Assembly (NCBI GenBank): GCA_020632715.1 | Contig: JACKFA010000005.1 | Location: 62,001-126,000, forward strand | Direction of reading: 5' to 3' | DNA from: Deltaproteobacteria bacterium | Lineage (GTDB): Bacteria > Myxococcota_A > UBA9042 > PHBI01 | DNA: 64,000 nt | In this document: one piece after another, positions 35,334 through 43,743 of the stretch | Numbering within the stretch: position 1 is the stretch's first letter | Layout of the letters: every line of letters begins with the position of its first letter | Made by a program: the position numbers and the translations under genes | The notes under the pieces: generated by a model | Seen by the model: only the letters and a program-made list of their open reading frames with translations | What the model was told of the DNA's origin: nothing | Database searches by the model: none

Positions 35334-35936
35334 TCACGGCTGGAGGGGCGTCGGGACGAAGACGCCGTCTCCGCCGCGCTCGTAGCGCACCCGCCAGTGG
35401 AGACGCGCCGGGTGCCCGCGCCAGAGCTCGATGGCGTCCGGCACGACGGCGAAGCCGCCCCAGGTGTCGGGGCGCGGGATGGGCTTGTCGTCGTAGCGGG
35501 TCTCGAGCTCCGCGACGAGCGCCTCGAGCTGCTCCCGCGAGGCGAGCGGGCGGCTCTGCTGCGAGGCCGCGGCCGAGAGGCGGCTCTGGCGCGGGCGGCG
35601 CGCGAAGTAGGCGTCGGAGGCGTCGGCCGAAGGCGCCTCGCGACGCCCTCGACGCGCGCCTGCCGCTCGAGCTCGCGCCAGTGGAAGACCAAGGCGCAGG
35701 CGGGTTCTCGGCGAGCTCGCCGCCCTTCCGCGAGCCGTAGTCGGTGTAGAAGGCGAAGCCGCCCTCGACGAAGCCGCGCGCGAGCACCATGCGCGCGGAG
35801 GGCGCCCGCCGGCCCCACGGTGGCGAGGGCGCAGGCGCTCGCCTCGCGCACCCGGCGGCCGCGGCCTCGTCGATCCAGCCGAGCAGGCCGGCGATGGGAT
35901 CGGCCGGGAACCCGGCGGGAGCGATGTCGTCGTCAT
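35334..35936 (-). pseudogene. pdxH: pyridoxamine 5'-phosphate oxidase, frameshifted
   Basis: The pieces, in order, are DPIAGLLGWIDEAAAAG, REASACALATVGP, PSARMVLARGFVEGGFAFYT, SRKGGELAENP, FHWRELERQARVEGVA and SDAYFARRPRQSRLSAAAS, ending GGFAVVPDAIELWRGHPARL. They match the whole length of PdxH, the FMN enzyme that oxidises pyridoxine/pyridoxamine phosphate to PLP. About five frame changes occur (near 35930, 35855, 35815, 35700, 35635). The ATG (35936) overlaps the MocR stop by 4 bp. If the breaks are artefacts this is a normal B6 salvage gene. Confidence 0.8.
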
Positions 35937-37402
35937 GTCGTGCTGACCTCGAGCGCCTCGCGGACGACGCCGAGGGCGCGGCGCATGTCACCCTCGGTGA
36001 GGAAGGCGTAGCTCACGCGGAAGCCGTTCAGGTGGGGGCTCCGGCGAACTGCGCCGAGGACGCCTCGAGATGCACGCCGCGCGCCAGCGCTGCGGCCCGG
36101 AGGCGCGCGAGGTCGACCTCGGGCGGCATCTCGAGCCACAGGGTGGGCCTGCCGCCGGGCGTCGTCCAGCGGACGCCGGGGGCATGAGCTCGGCGAGGGC
36201 GGCGAGGCAGGCGTGGTAGCGGCGGTCGAGGGCGGCCTGGAGGGCGGCGAGGTGGGTGTCGTAGTAGCCGCGCTCGAGGAACTCGCAGAGGGCCTCCTCG
36301 GTGAAGGGCGGCGTCGCGAGGGTGGCGAGGCGCTTCGCGGCGATGAGCGTGGGCATGAGCTCGGGCGGGGCGACGAGGAAGCCGAGGCGGAGGGCCGGGA
36401 GGACCTTCTTCGTGAACGAGTTGACGTAGAGGACGTCGCGCCCGCCGAGGGCGCGGAGGGTCGGGCGGACGTCGCTGCCGGAGAGCATGTCGGAGCCCCA
36501 GTCGTCCTCGAGGAGGCCGACGCCGTGCCGCTCGGACCAGGCGAGCATGGCCTCGAGCTCGTGCGTGGCGTAGGAGTTGCCGGTCGGGTTCTGGTAGCTC
36601 GTGATGGCGTAGAGGAGCGCCGGCCGGAAGGCGGCGATGGCGCGCTCCCAGGCGTCGAGGTCGACGCCGGCGGCGAAGGGGTCGAGGGGAGGCCGAGGAC
36701 GCTCGCGCCGTGGTTGTCGAACATGAGGCGCGCCTGGGCGTAGACGGGGTCCTCGAGGGCGACGCGCTTTCTGGCGAGGGTGCGGCCGACGAGGTCGAGG
36801 GCCTGCTGCGAGCCGCTCGTGATGAGGACGTCGTCGGGGGCGACGTCCATGCCGCGGGCGACGAGGCGGCGGGCGATGGCCTCGCGGAGGGGGCGGTGGC
36901 CGCGCGGGTCGTAGAAGGGGCGGAGGCCGGGCTGGGCGAGGACGGAGCGGAAGCAGTCCTGGAGGCGCTCGATGGGGAGGAGCGCGGGGTCGATGAAGAC
37001 GGTGCTGAGGGAGAGGACGCCCGGGGGGACGGGGGTCGTGTCGAGGCCGATGGGGGCGAGCTCCGGGCGGCGCGGGTGGAAGGCGGGCGCGGCGGGGGCG
37101 TGCTCTGCGGTGGGGGCGGCGACGAAGACGCCGTCGCGCTCGCGGGCGAGGAGGAGGCCGCGGGCGGCGAGCTCGTCGTAGGCGGCCTGGACGGTGTTCT
37201 TCGAGATCCCGAGCTGGTGCTCGAGGGCGCGGACGGGCGGGAGGCGGCAGCCGGCGGGGAGGCGCCCGGCGGCGACGGCGTCGGCGACGGCGCGGACGAT
37301 GTCGAGGGCGACGGCGCGGCGGCCGTCCGCGGGGCGGACGTTGAGGCCGACGAAGGGGGCGGGCCATGGGCGAGCTCCGGCGGGCGTGATGGCGGCGAGC
37401 AT
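35933..37402 (-). pseudogene. MocR-type regulator (GntR HTH plus aminotransferase domain), frameshifted
   Basis: A GntR winged helix (about 20-90; LGISKNTVQAAYDELAARGL) is followed by a fold-type-I aminotransferase domain (FYDPRGHRPLREAIARRLVA, DVLITSGSQQALDLVGRTLA, SYQNPTGNSY). The PLP-lysine region is NSFTKKVLPALRLGF. The frame changes three times (near 36690, 36180, 36040). The rest is complete to FRVSYAFLTEGDMRRALG. MocR proteins sense PLP or related compounds. Its 4-bp overlap with pdxH suggests a PdxR-like control of B6 metabolism; tandem direct repeats in its promoter fit that. Confidence 0.8.
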
Positions 37403-37425
37403 AGCGCGGCGGCGGGCGGCGCGAA

Positions 37426-37458
37426 GGGACAGCGCCCGGTTCGCGGCTGGGACAGCGC
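37426..37458. promoter_or_regulatory. tandem direct repeats upstream of the MocR gene
   Basis: GGGACAGCGC occurs twice in direct orientation (37426-37435 and 37449-37458), 23 bp start to start, 24 bp upstream of the MocR ATG. MocR regulators commonly bind spaced direct repeats at their own promoters, so this is a candidate operator. The remaining bases up to 37673 show no further gene. Confidence 0.45.
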
Positions 37459-37673
37459 GGAGGCGCGGCGGGGCGGGCGCGGGGGCGGGGATCGTCCAAT
37501 CCGGCCCCGCTCCGGGGCGGGCCGCCCCACGACGCCGGCGGCGGGTCGAGCGGGTGACGAGGCGCTGTTGGCCTACGTGATCGCGCGGTCACTGCGAGCC
37601 TGGCAAGGGCTTGCTCTGTCTCTCGGCAGCCACGAGCCGCGACGTGCGCGGCCCCTGACTGGAGGAACGAGAC

Positions 37674-37904
37674 ATGACACGCCTGCTGACGACGCTCTTC
37701 GCCCTGCTCACGCTCGGCACCGCCGGCTCGGGCTGCCTGGTCCACGAGGTCGGTCCCCACCGTCACGCGCACGTCCACGCCGTCGCCGTCACGCCAGCCC
37801 CGGTCGTTGTGGTCCACGAGCGCCACCGCTGCCGCCGCGGCCACTATTGGGACGGCCACCATTGCCGCCACCACGGTCGAGCGCGAGGACACTATAAGCA
37901 CTAG
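37674..37904 (+). CDS. small histidine-rich lipoprotein
   Basis: This is a 76-residue lipoprotein with signal and Cys21 (AGSGC). The mature about 56 residues contain 14 histidines, with clusters HRHAHVH and HHCRHHGR, and two further cysteines; this would bind Zn, Cu or Ni well. GGAGG is 8 nt before the ATG. It is followed by a strong hairpin. It could be a periplasmic or surface metal buffer, or simply a member of the short His-rich exported proteins of unknown role. Confidence 0.75.
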   Translation: MTRLLTTLFALLTLGTAGSGCLVHEVGPHRHAHVHAVAVTPAPVVVVHERHRCRRGHYWDGHHCRHHGRARGHYKH

Positions 37905-37949
37905 CTCGACCACAGCGGTCGCGGGCCAACTAGCTGTTACGAAAGGACA

Positions 37950-38005
37950 ACCACGGAGGCACGGAGGCACGGAGGGGAGCACGTGGCCCTCCATGACTCC
38001 GTGGT
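37950..38005. terminator. long hairpin with triple 8-bp repeat, probable bidirectional terminator
   Basis: Nine-base arms ACCACGGAG (37950-37958) and CTCCGTGGT (37997-38005) are perfect, and an inner pair GGAGGG/CCCTCC (37971-37976, 37987-37992) extends the fold. CACGGAGG is repeated three times without spacing (37952-37975). It lies between the convergent His-rich lipoprotein and dioxygenase genes. No T-run follows, so a purely intrinsic terminator is not certain. Confidence 0.5.
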
Positions 38006-38011
38006 CCCCCG

Positions 38012-38929
38012 CTAGATCTGGCAGAGGCTCGCGCCCGTCGACGACCGCAGCACGATCGCCTTCCACGCGAGCATCGCGCCGTCCGCCTGGCGCGCGTACT
38101 CGAACGTGTAGTCGTCGACCGACGACGCCTTCATCACCGTGTCGCTCGTGTTCGTCGTGTCGCGCGCGCCGCGGTCCTTGTAGAGCGGCTGGTTGTTCAC
38201 GATCTCGTCGTCGAGCGCGTCCGGGAAGACCAGCTGCGACGTCACGTACTCCGTGCCGCCCACGCGGATCGTGAAGTGGATGTGGATCGTGCGGCTCGAG
38301 TACCAGCCCGGGAAGCACGTGTCGAAGTCGACGCGGCCTTCGTCATCGGTCGTCTGCACCCCGCGGAACCAGCGCGCCGCGCGCGCCGTCGCGTCCCCGC
38401 TCGTGCAGAAGTTGCTCGCGTCGCTGCCCGAGTAGAGCCCCTCCGGCCCGCAGTGCCAGATGTCGACCGTCGCGCCCGCCACCGGGTTGCACGACGTGTC
38501 CACGATCTTCAGCGCGAGCCGCGTCGGGAGCCCGTCGTGCCCCTCGCTGATGTCCTGCCGCTCGACCGTCTGCGCGTAGCACGGCCCGAGGGTCGCCGCG
38601 CACGTCAGCGCGCACGCCGCCCCGAGCCCGCTCGCGAACGGGTCCGCGTAGTCGCCGCTCATCACCGCCGTCCCGCCCGTCGCCCACGACGTCGCCGCCG
38701 TCGTGTCCGCCGACGTCCGGTGTCGCCCGCGAGGCTGTCGCCCCCTGACGTTCGTGTCGGCCGCGCCCGTGTCCGCGCCCGACGTGTCCGCGGCGACGCC
38801 GCTGCCGCCGCCGTCGTCGCACGCCGCGAGCAGCTTCGCCGCCGGCCACGCGAGCGCCAGCGCGCCCATCCGCTTCAGCACGTCGCGCCGGCTGGCGCCC
38901 CCTTCGTCCGCTCGTCGCTTCGTCACCAC
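38012..38929 (-). CDS. Tat-exported intradiol ring-cleavage dioxygenase-like protein
   Basis: This is a protein of about 305 residues. A twin-arginine signal (SRRDVLKRMG, 13-22) leads to a lipobox with Cys37 (LLAAC) and a Thr/Asp/Ala linker. The catalytic domain then follows (about 90-300: LGPCYAQ, TCFPGWYSSRTIHIHF, where Tyr and His-x-His fit the Fe(III) ligands of protocatechuate/catechol 1,2-dioxygenases). It would open aromatic diols outside the cytoplasm. Between about 38720 and 38745 the linker sequence is out of character and looks like two compensating indels. GTG 38929 with GGAGG 9 nt upstream is the chosen start; ATG 38992 is an alternative. Confidence 0.75.
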   Translation of the reverse strand: MVTKRRADEGGASRRDVLKRMGALALAWPAAKLLAACDDGGGSGVAADTSGADTGAADTNVRGRQPRGRHRTSADTTAATSWATGGTAVMSGDYADPFASGLGAACALTCAATLGPCYAQTVERQDISEGHDGLPTRLALKIVDTSCNPVAGATVDIWHCGPEGLYSGSDASNFCTSGDATARAARWFRGVQTTDDEGRVDFDTCFPGWYSSRTIHIHFTIRVGGTEYVTSQLVFPDALDDEIVNNQPLYKDRGARDTTNTSDTVMKASSVDDYTFEYARQADGAMLAWKAIVLRSSTGASLCQI

Positions 38930-39069
38930 GCCTCTGCACCTCCGTCCCGGTTTCGCGTCTCGTCGCCCAGGATGGAGCCTGCCCGCGGTCATCGTCAGGT
39001 TCCGTCGCCTTTGAGTACCACTCGGTCCCGCGCTCGTGCCGCGCATGTCTCGCGCGTGTCACGCGCTCG

Positions 39070-42050
39070 TCATTGGCACCCCGGCGACGGCGCGTTCGTC
39101 CGGTCGAAGGACACCGACGGGCACGTGAACACGACGTGACTCGAAGCACCCGACACGTTCGACGCCGCCGAGCGCACGAGGACCGTGCTGCCGCCGCTCG
39201 TGCCGGCGTAGGTCCCGCCGTCCGCCACGTACACCGTGTAGGACCCGCCGCCGGTGCGCGTGTACGTCCCTCCGGCTCGACGAAGATGCTGTAGGAGCCG
39301 CCGCCCGCGCTGTAGCTGCCGCCGTCGCACACCCACACGTTGACGCCGCCACCGCCGCCGCTCCCGGTCCCCGTCACGACCTGCGCGTTGCCCGGCACCT
39401 TCGGGTGGCAGCTCAGCACCGTCACCTGCTTCGTCACCGTGTGGAAGCAGCCGCCCGCGTTCCCGACCGTGAGCGACACGCTCTTCGCGCCCTCCTCGGC
39501 CCACGTCACCGAGCCCGGATCGGCGTCCGCGTACGTCGCCGGCTCCCCGCCGCCGCCGAAGGTCCACGCGTACGAGGTCGCGCCGGTCGACGCGTTCGTC
39601 ATCGTCACGGCCGTCCCTCGAGCACCGTCGCGGCGCTCATCGTGAACGCCGCCGTCGGCCGCGCGGCCACCTCGAACGTGCCCGCCGCCTCGCCGTCGAC
39701 CGCCGGCCGCGTCGCGTGCACACGCAGGCGATAGCCGGTCCCCGGCGGCGTCCCCTGCGGGATGGTCGCGGAGAACGTCCCGCTCGCGGAGAGCGGGTCG
39801 CCGAGCGTCGTCGGCTCGCGAAGCTGCCGCTCGCGTCGGAGAGCTGGAGCGTGAAGCGGTTGTCGCCCGCGAACGCCCCGTGCGCCGTGAACGGCACCTC
39901 GACCGCCGCGCCCGGGCACGACGAGGCGAGCGTCACCGCGCCGGCCGTCACGCTCGGCGTCGGGTCGTAGGCCGGGCACTGCGCGCTCAGGAGCGACGTG
40001 TCGAACGTGACGCCGTCTGGGCACGAGCGCACCTGCACGCCGCCGAGGTAGGTCAGGAGCGCCCCGCGCCGGCCACGACGACGTCGCCACCGCCGTTGAC
40101 GCTCGGCCCGTCGAAGACGCCGCCGCCCTGCACGTAGAAGGTCGCCCCCGACAGGTTCCCCGTGACCATCCGCACCTTGCCGCCGGGCATCACGTAGTAG
40201 GTGCGCGCCGCGTTGAAGACCGTCAGGTCCGCGCCGCCGCAGACGAGCGTGTCGCCAGCGCCGTTGAAAGCGTTGTCCTGGCCCGTCACGAGGGTCGTGG
40301 TCGCCGGTAGCTGGGCCGTGCAGCCGATGACCGTCACGTTCGACTTCGTGCGGGAGATGGGGCAGCCGCTCGCGTCCGTCGCGGTGAAGGTGATCGTCTT
40401 CACACCTGGCGTCGACCACGTCACCGACGGGCTCGCCGCGGTCGAGGTCGCCGGGGTCGCGTCGGCGCCGAAGTCCCAGTGCACGGCCGAGTGCGCGCCC
40501 GTGGTCGTGTCGGTGAAGGTGACGGCCTCGTCGACGAACGGCGCGCCCGCGCTGCGCGAGAAGTCGGCGGTCGCGAGCGCCGGCACCGCGAGCGGCCCGA
40601 CGGGCTCGCTCACCGAGACCGGGTCCGTCGTGATCAGGCGGACGTAGTAGGTGCCGTCCGACTCGAGCGCGGCGGGCAGATCGACGGCGATGGTGCCGGA
40701 GATCGCGGCGCTCGCGAGCTGCGCGACGATCTCGCCGCCCGCGAAGTCGCCCGCGTCGTCCGAGAGCTGCACGAGGTAGCGGTTCGCCGTCTGCGGGGCG
40801 GCCGACGCGACGAACGCGAGCTCGAGCTCGCCGCCGGGGCAGTGCGGGCCCGCGCCGACGGGGCCGAGCGTCGCCGTGACGGCCGGCGCCCCCGCGGTGA
40901 CGCAGCCGTTCGCCGGGGCCGCAGAGAGGTCGACCGTGAGGGTGTCGCACTCGACGGCGTCCGCGATGGTCGCGTCCGGGCGGACGTCCGCGCCGGTCTC
41001 GTAGACGAGGGCGACGCGCTCGCTCCCGCGGTAGGCGCCGCCGGCGCGGACGACGACGCCGTAGGTGCCGCCGCCGCGGTAGTCGAACGTCGCGCCCGGC
41101 TCGACGTGGACGAGGCGCCTGCCGCCGCCGTCCTCGACGCTCGAGCCCGCGCAGAGCCAGTGCTCGGCGCCCGTGTCGAGGCTCCCGTCCACCTCGCGGT
41201 GGACGGACGCGCCCGCGCCGATCGCCGAGTCGCAGCCGAGCACGGTGTTCGCGGCCGGGAAGGTCTGCGTCGCCGAGCAGCCGTCCGCCGTGGTGATGGT
41301 GAGGGTCACGTCCTTCGAGCCCGACGTGGCGTAGGTCCATGTGGGCTCGGCGTCGTCGGAGCTCGACGGCGTCGCGTCGGGGCCGAGGTCCCAGAGCCAG
41401 CTGTCGCCGGTGCTGTCGTTCGAGACGGTGTAGGTCGTGCGCACCGTGCCGTACGACTTCGGGAAGAACAGGTCGAACTCCGGGCCGGCGAACACCACGA
41501 GGTCCTCGCCGTCGTCGCCGAGGGCGCCGACGGCGCCCACGCGCACCGCGTAGCCCGTGCTCGCCGTGACGTCTCCCGGGAGCGTGACGGTCACCTCGCC
41601 GCTGCCGCCCGTGATGGTCCCCGTGCCGAGGTCGCGCGGGGAGCCGAAGCTGCCGCCCGGGCTCGAGAGCTCGACGCGGACGGTCGCCGGATCCGGGTAG
41701 TCCCCGACGAGCGTCGCCGTCAGCGTGATCTCCGCGCCAGGGCACGCCGACGTCGGCGTGAGCGCGCTCGTCGTGATGGACCACGTCGGCGGGGACGTGT
41801 CGGGCGGCGTCGACGTGTCGACCGGCCCCGTCCCGTCCGGGGTCGCCGTGTCGGTGACGGTCGTGTCCGTCGGCGCGGTCGTGTCGCCGCCGCCGCCGGT
41901 GTCCGTCGGCGCGGTCGCGTCGCTCCCGCCGGTGTCCTGGAGGACCGTCCCGTCGGCGGAGCCGCCGCCGCCGTCGTCGCCGCAGCCGAGCGCGGGCGTG
42001 AGAGCACAGACAAACGTAGAGCAGACGACGAGCGCGAGCCGGCGCGACAT
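39070..42050 (-). pseudogene. large PKD-domain lipoprotein, 3' part frameshifted
   Basis: The start is sound (GGAGG then ATG at 42050; signal and Cys23, PALGC; a Thr/Asp linker to about 90). Clean sequence follows to about 40065 with two PKD-like domains (SWLWDLGPDATPSS, HWDFGADATPAT). The frame then changes four times (near 40065, 39820, 39615, 39275). The joined end contains a third PKD domain (SYAWTFGGGGEPATYA) and two Gly-rich segments, ending SPGCQ at 39070. Restored length is about 990 residues. PKD modules usually bind surfaces or hold enzymes apart; no enzyme domain is visible. Confidence 0.7.
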
Positions 42051-42153
42051 GCGGACCTCCGGAGACCCCGGACGGGGCGGGCGGGACGGTCTGACTCTCG
42101 ACGGCGCGGCGCGGCGTGTCAAACGCACCGCACGATCGGCAGATCCAATAGGC

Positions 42154-42178
42154 GAGAGGCGCCTCGTCGGCGCCTCTC
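42154..42178. terminator. hairpin between two lipoprotein genes
   Basis: GAGAGGCGCC (42154-42163), a 5-nt TCGTC loop and GGCGCCTCTC (42169-42178) form a perfect 10-bp stem downstream of the lipoprotein gene at 42237 (minus). There is no U-tract. The remaining bases up to 42236 hold nothing else I can identify. Confidence 0.5.
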
Positions 42179-42236
42179 ATCGTGTCCCATCTCGCGATCG
42201 CACACAGGCCGGGCGCGCGGCCGCCCGGCGCGCTCG

Positions 42237-43400
42237 TCAGCGCGGCGCCGGAGACGGCTCGGTCGGCTCCGTCTCCACGGGCGGCGCGTCGACCTCGACC
42301 GTGCCGCCGCCCTGCGTCGCGCTCACGTCGAAGCCGAGGATCGACTGGAGGAACGGGAGGCAGACGAGCTCGCCCACGAGGCACTCGGAGCGCGCGGAGC
42401 AGTCGCTCTCCTCGGCGCAGGCGGCGATCCGGTCGAGCGCCGCCTGGGTCAGGAGCGTCGCGACGGCGTGGCACTCGGCCTCGTCGCTCGACGACGAGGT
42501 CTCCTCCTCCTCGCGCGGCGGGATCGGCTCGGGCGCGCCCTCGGAGGGCGGCGCCGCGTCGTTCGCGCTGCCGCCGTCGTCCGGGTCGCTCGACGCCGAG
42601 CCGCTCCCGGTGGAGCCGCTCACGCTGTCGGAGGTGCAGCTGTCGCCGGCGACCGCGACCGCGTCGCAGACGGCCTGCTTCGCGGCGGGCAGCGACTGCG
42701 CGCCCCAGCCCTCGAAGAGCCCCTCGATGCAGACCTCGATGGGGTTCGGGGTCCAGGTGTCGACGCCCTCCTCGGGCACCCGCTCGGCCGGGACCTCGCT
42801 CGCGCCGCCGCTCTCGGAGCCGGCGCCCGCGCTCCCCTCGCTGGAGTCCGAGCCGCCGCCCGACGCGGGATCCGTGGCCGGCGTCGGCTCGGCGACGTTC
42901 GTGCCGCCGCCGCCGCCGCGCCAGTCGGCGATGTCGTCGCACTCGGCCGCCGTGAAGCAGGCCAGGAGCTGGCTCGCGGCGTCGATCTCGTGCCCGCCGA
43001 GGCTCGCGCGGCAGTCGCTCGCGCAGGCGGCGACGGCCTCCGGGTGGCCGAGGCAGCCGGCGACCTTGGCGCAGAACGCCTGGCAGGGGGCGGTCGCCGC
43101 GGAGGGGGCGGCGTAGGGCCGCTCGCAGACGAGCTCGGGCACCTCGACGACGACGCCCGTGCCGCCGTCACCGGGGTCGGTGCCGCAGTCGGTGGCCCCC
43201 GGGTCGCACGGCGCGCCGGTCTCCTGGCCGGTCGCGTCGTTCCCGGCGCCGAGCGAGCCGCGCGTCGACGAGAAGAAGTCGTCGAAGAGGGTCGCCTCGG
43301 TGGTCGAGCCGGTGGAGGTGCCGCCGCCGTCGCCGCACGCGGCGAGCGCGCCGGCGGCGAGGGCCGCGGAGAAGATGATGCGGAGGGTGCGACGGGTCAT
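42237..43400 (-). CDS. Cys-rich, Ser/Gly-rich lipoprotein
   Basis: This is a 387-residue lipoprotein with signal and Cys22 (ALAAC). Low-complexity Gly/Ser/Thr/Glu linkers (about 25-75, 150-205, 250-300) separate three short Cys-rich regions (CQAFCAKVAGCLGHP, CIEGLFEGW, CAEESDCSARSECLVGELVC). No family is recognised. AAGGAGAG precedes the ATG at 43400. Such head-and-linker proteins usually sit on the outer membrane; no role is assigned. Confidence 0.75.
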   Translation of the reverse strand: MTRRTLRIIFSAALAAGALAACGDGGGTSTGSTTEATLFDDFFSSTRGSLGAGNDATGQETGAPCDPGATDCGTDPGDGGTGVVVEVPELVCERPYAAPSAATAPCQAFCAKVAGCLGHPEAVAACASDCRASLGGHEIDAASQLLACFTAAECDDIADWRGGGGGTNVAEPTPATDPASGGGSDSSEGSAGAGSESGGASEVPAERVPEEGVDTWTPNPIEVCIEGLFEGWGAQSLPAAKQAVCDAVAVAGDSCTSDSVSGSTGSGSASSDPDDGGSANDAAPPSEGAPEPIPPREEEETSSSSDEAECHAVATLLTQAALDRIAACAEESDCSARSECLVGELVCLPFLQSILGFDVSATQGGGTVEVDAPPVETEPTEPSPAPR

Positions 43401-43478
43401 GACCTTCTCTCCTTGGCGGGGGCTCCGGTGCCGGAGCCGCGCGGAGCCTAGCCCCGCGATCGACTCGGATCCAGCCCG

Positions 43479-43640
43479 AGAGCACCGATCAAGTAATCTC
43501 CCGTCGCATTCGGCGCCAGCGCACCGTCATCGGCGTCGTTGGTCGTCGTCAGCGTGCTCTCAGCACGCCTCCTCCTCCCGCCTTGCCGCTGACAGCGCTC
43601 TGGCACCGACTGCTCGGTCCGATTACTTGATCGGTGCTCT
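43479..43640. repeat. 20-bp perfect inverted repeat enclosing 122 bp
   Basis: AGAGCACCGATCAAGTAATC (43479-43498) recurs as its exact reverse complement at 43621-43640. The 122-bp core contains a hairpin GCGTGCT-CTC-AGCACGC (43552-43568) and no convincing gene. The arms are less GC-rich than their surroundings. There is no obvious target-site duplication. It lies in the 343-bp gap between a lipoprotein gene and glpD. It could be a MITE-like element, an attachment-type remnant or a structured RNA; the evidence does not decide. Confidence 0.6.
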
Positions 43641-43743
43641 GTGACACCGAGTGTACCCCCGGTCGAGACAACGCGCTCCAACTCGGGCTCGAACCCGGGT
43701 ATAACGCGGCGCGTCACGACCGCCCCGCCGTCCGGAACGCCCC

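Noticed and set aside
42154..42178. Classic rho-independent terminator
   Set aside because: The 10-bp stem is perfect but no T-run follows on either strand, so it is reported only as a hairpin of uncertain role.
43681..43705. tRNA T-arm-like bases near CTCGGGCTCGAACCCGGG on the complementary strand
   Set aside because: The stem pairs fail for a seven-base T-loop and no acceptor, D or anticodon arms surround it.
43448..43717. 89-codon minus frame ending in GDYLIGALGLD
   Set aside because: It crosses the inverted repeat, has no ribosome site and its resemblance to the opposite-strand frame comes from the repeat arms.
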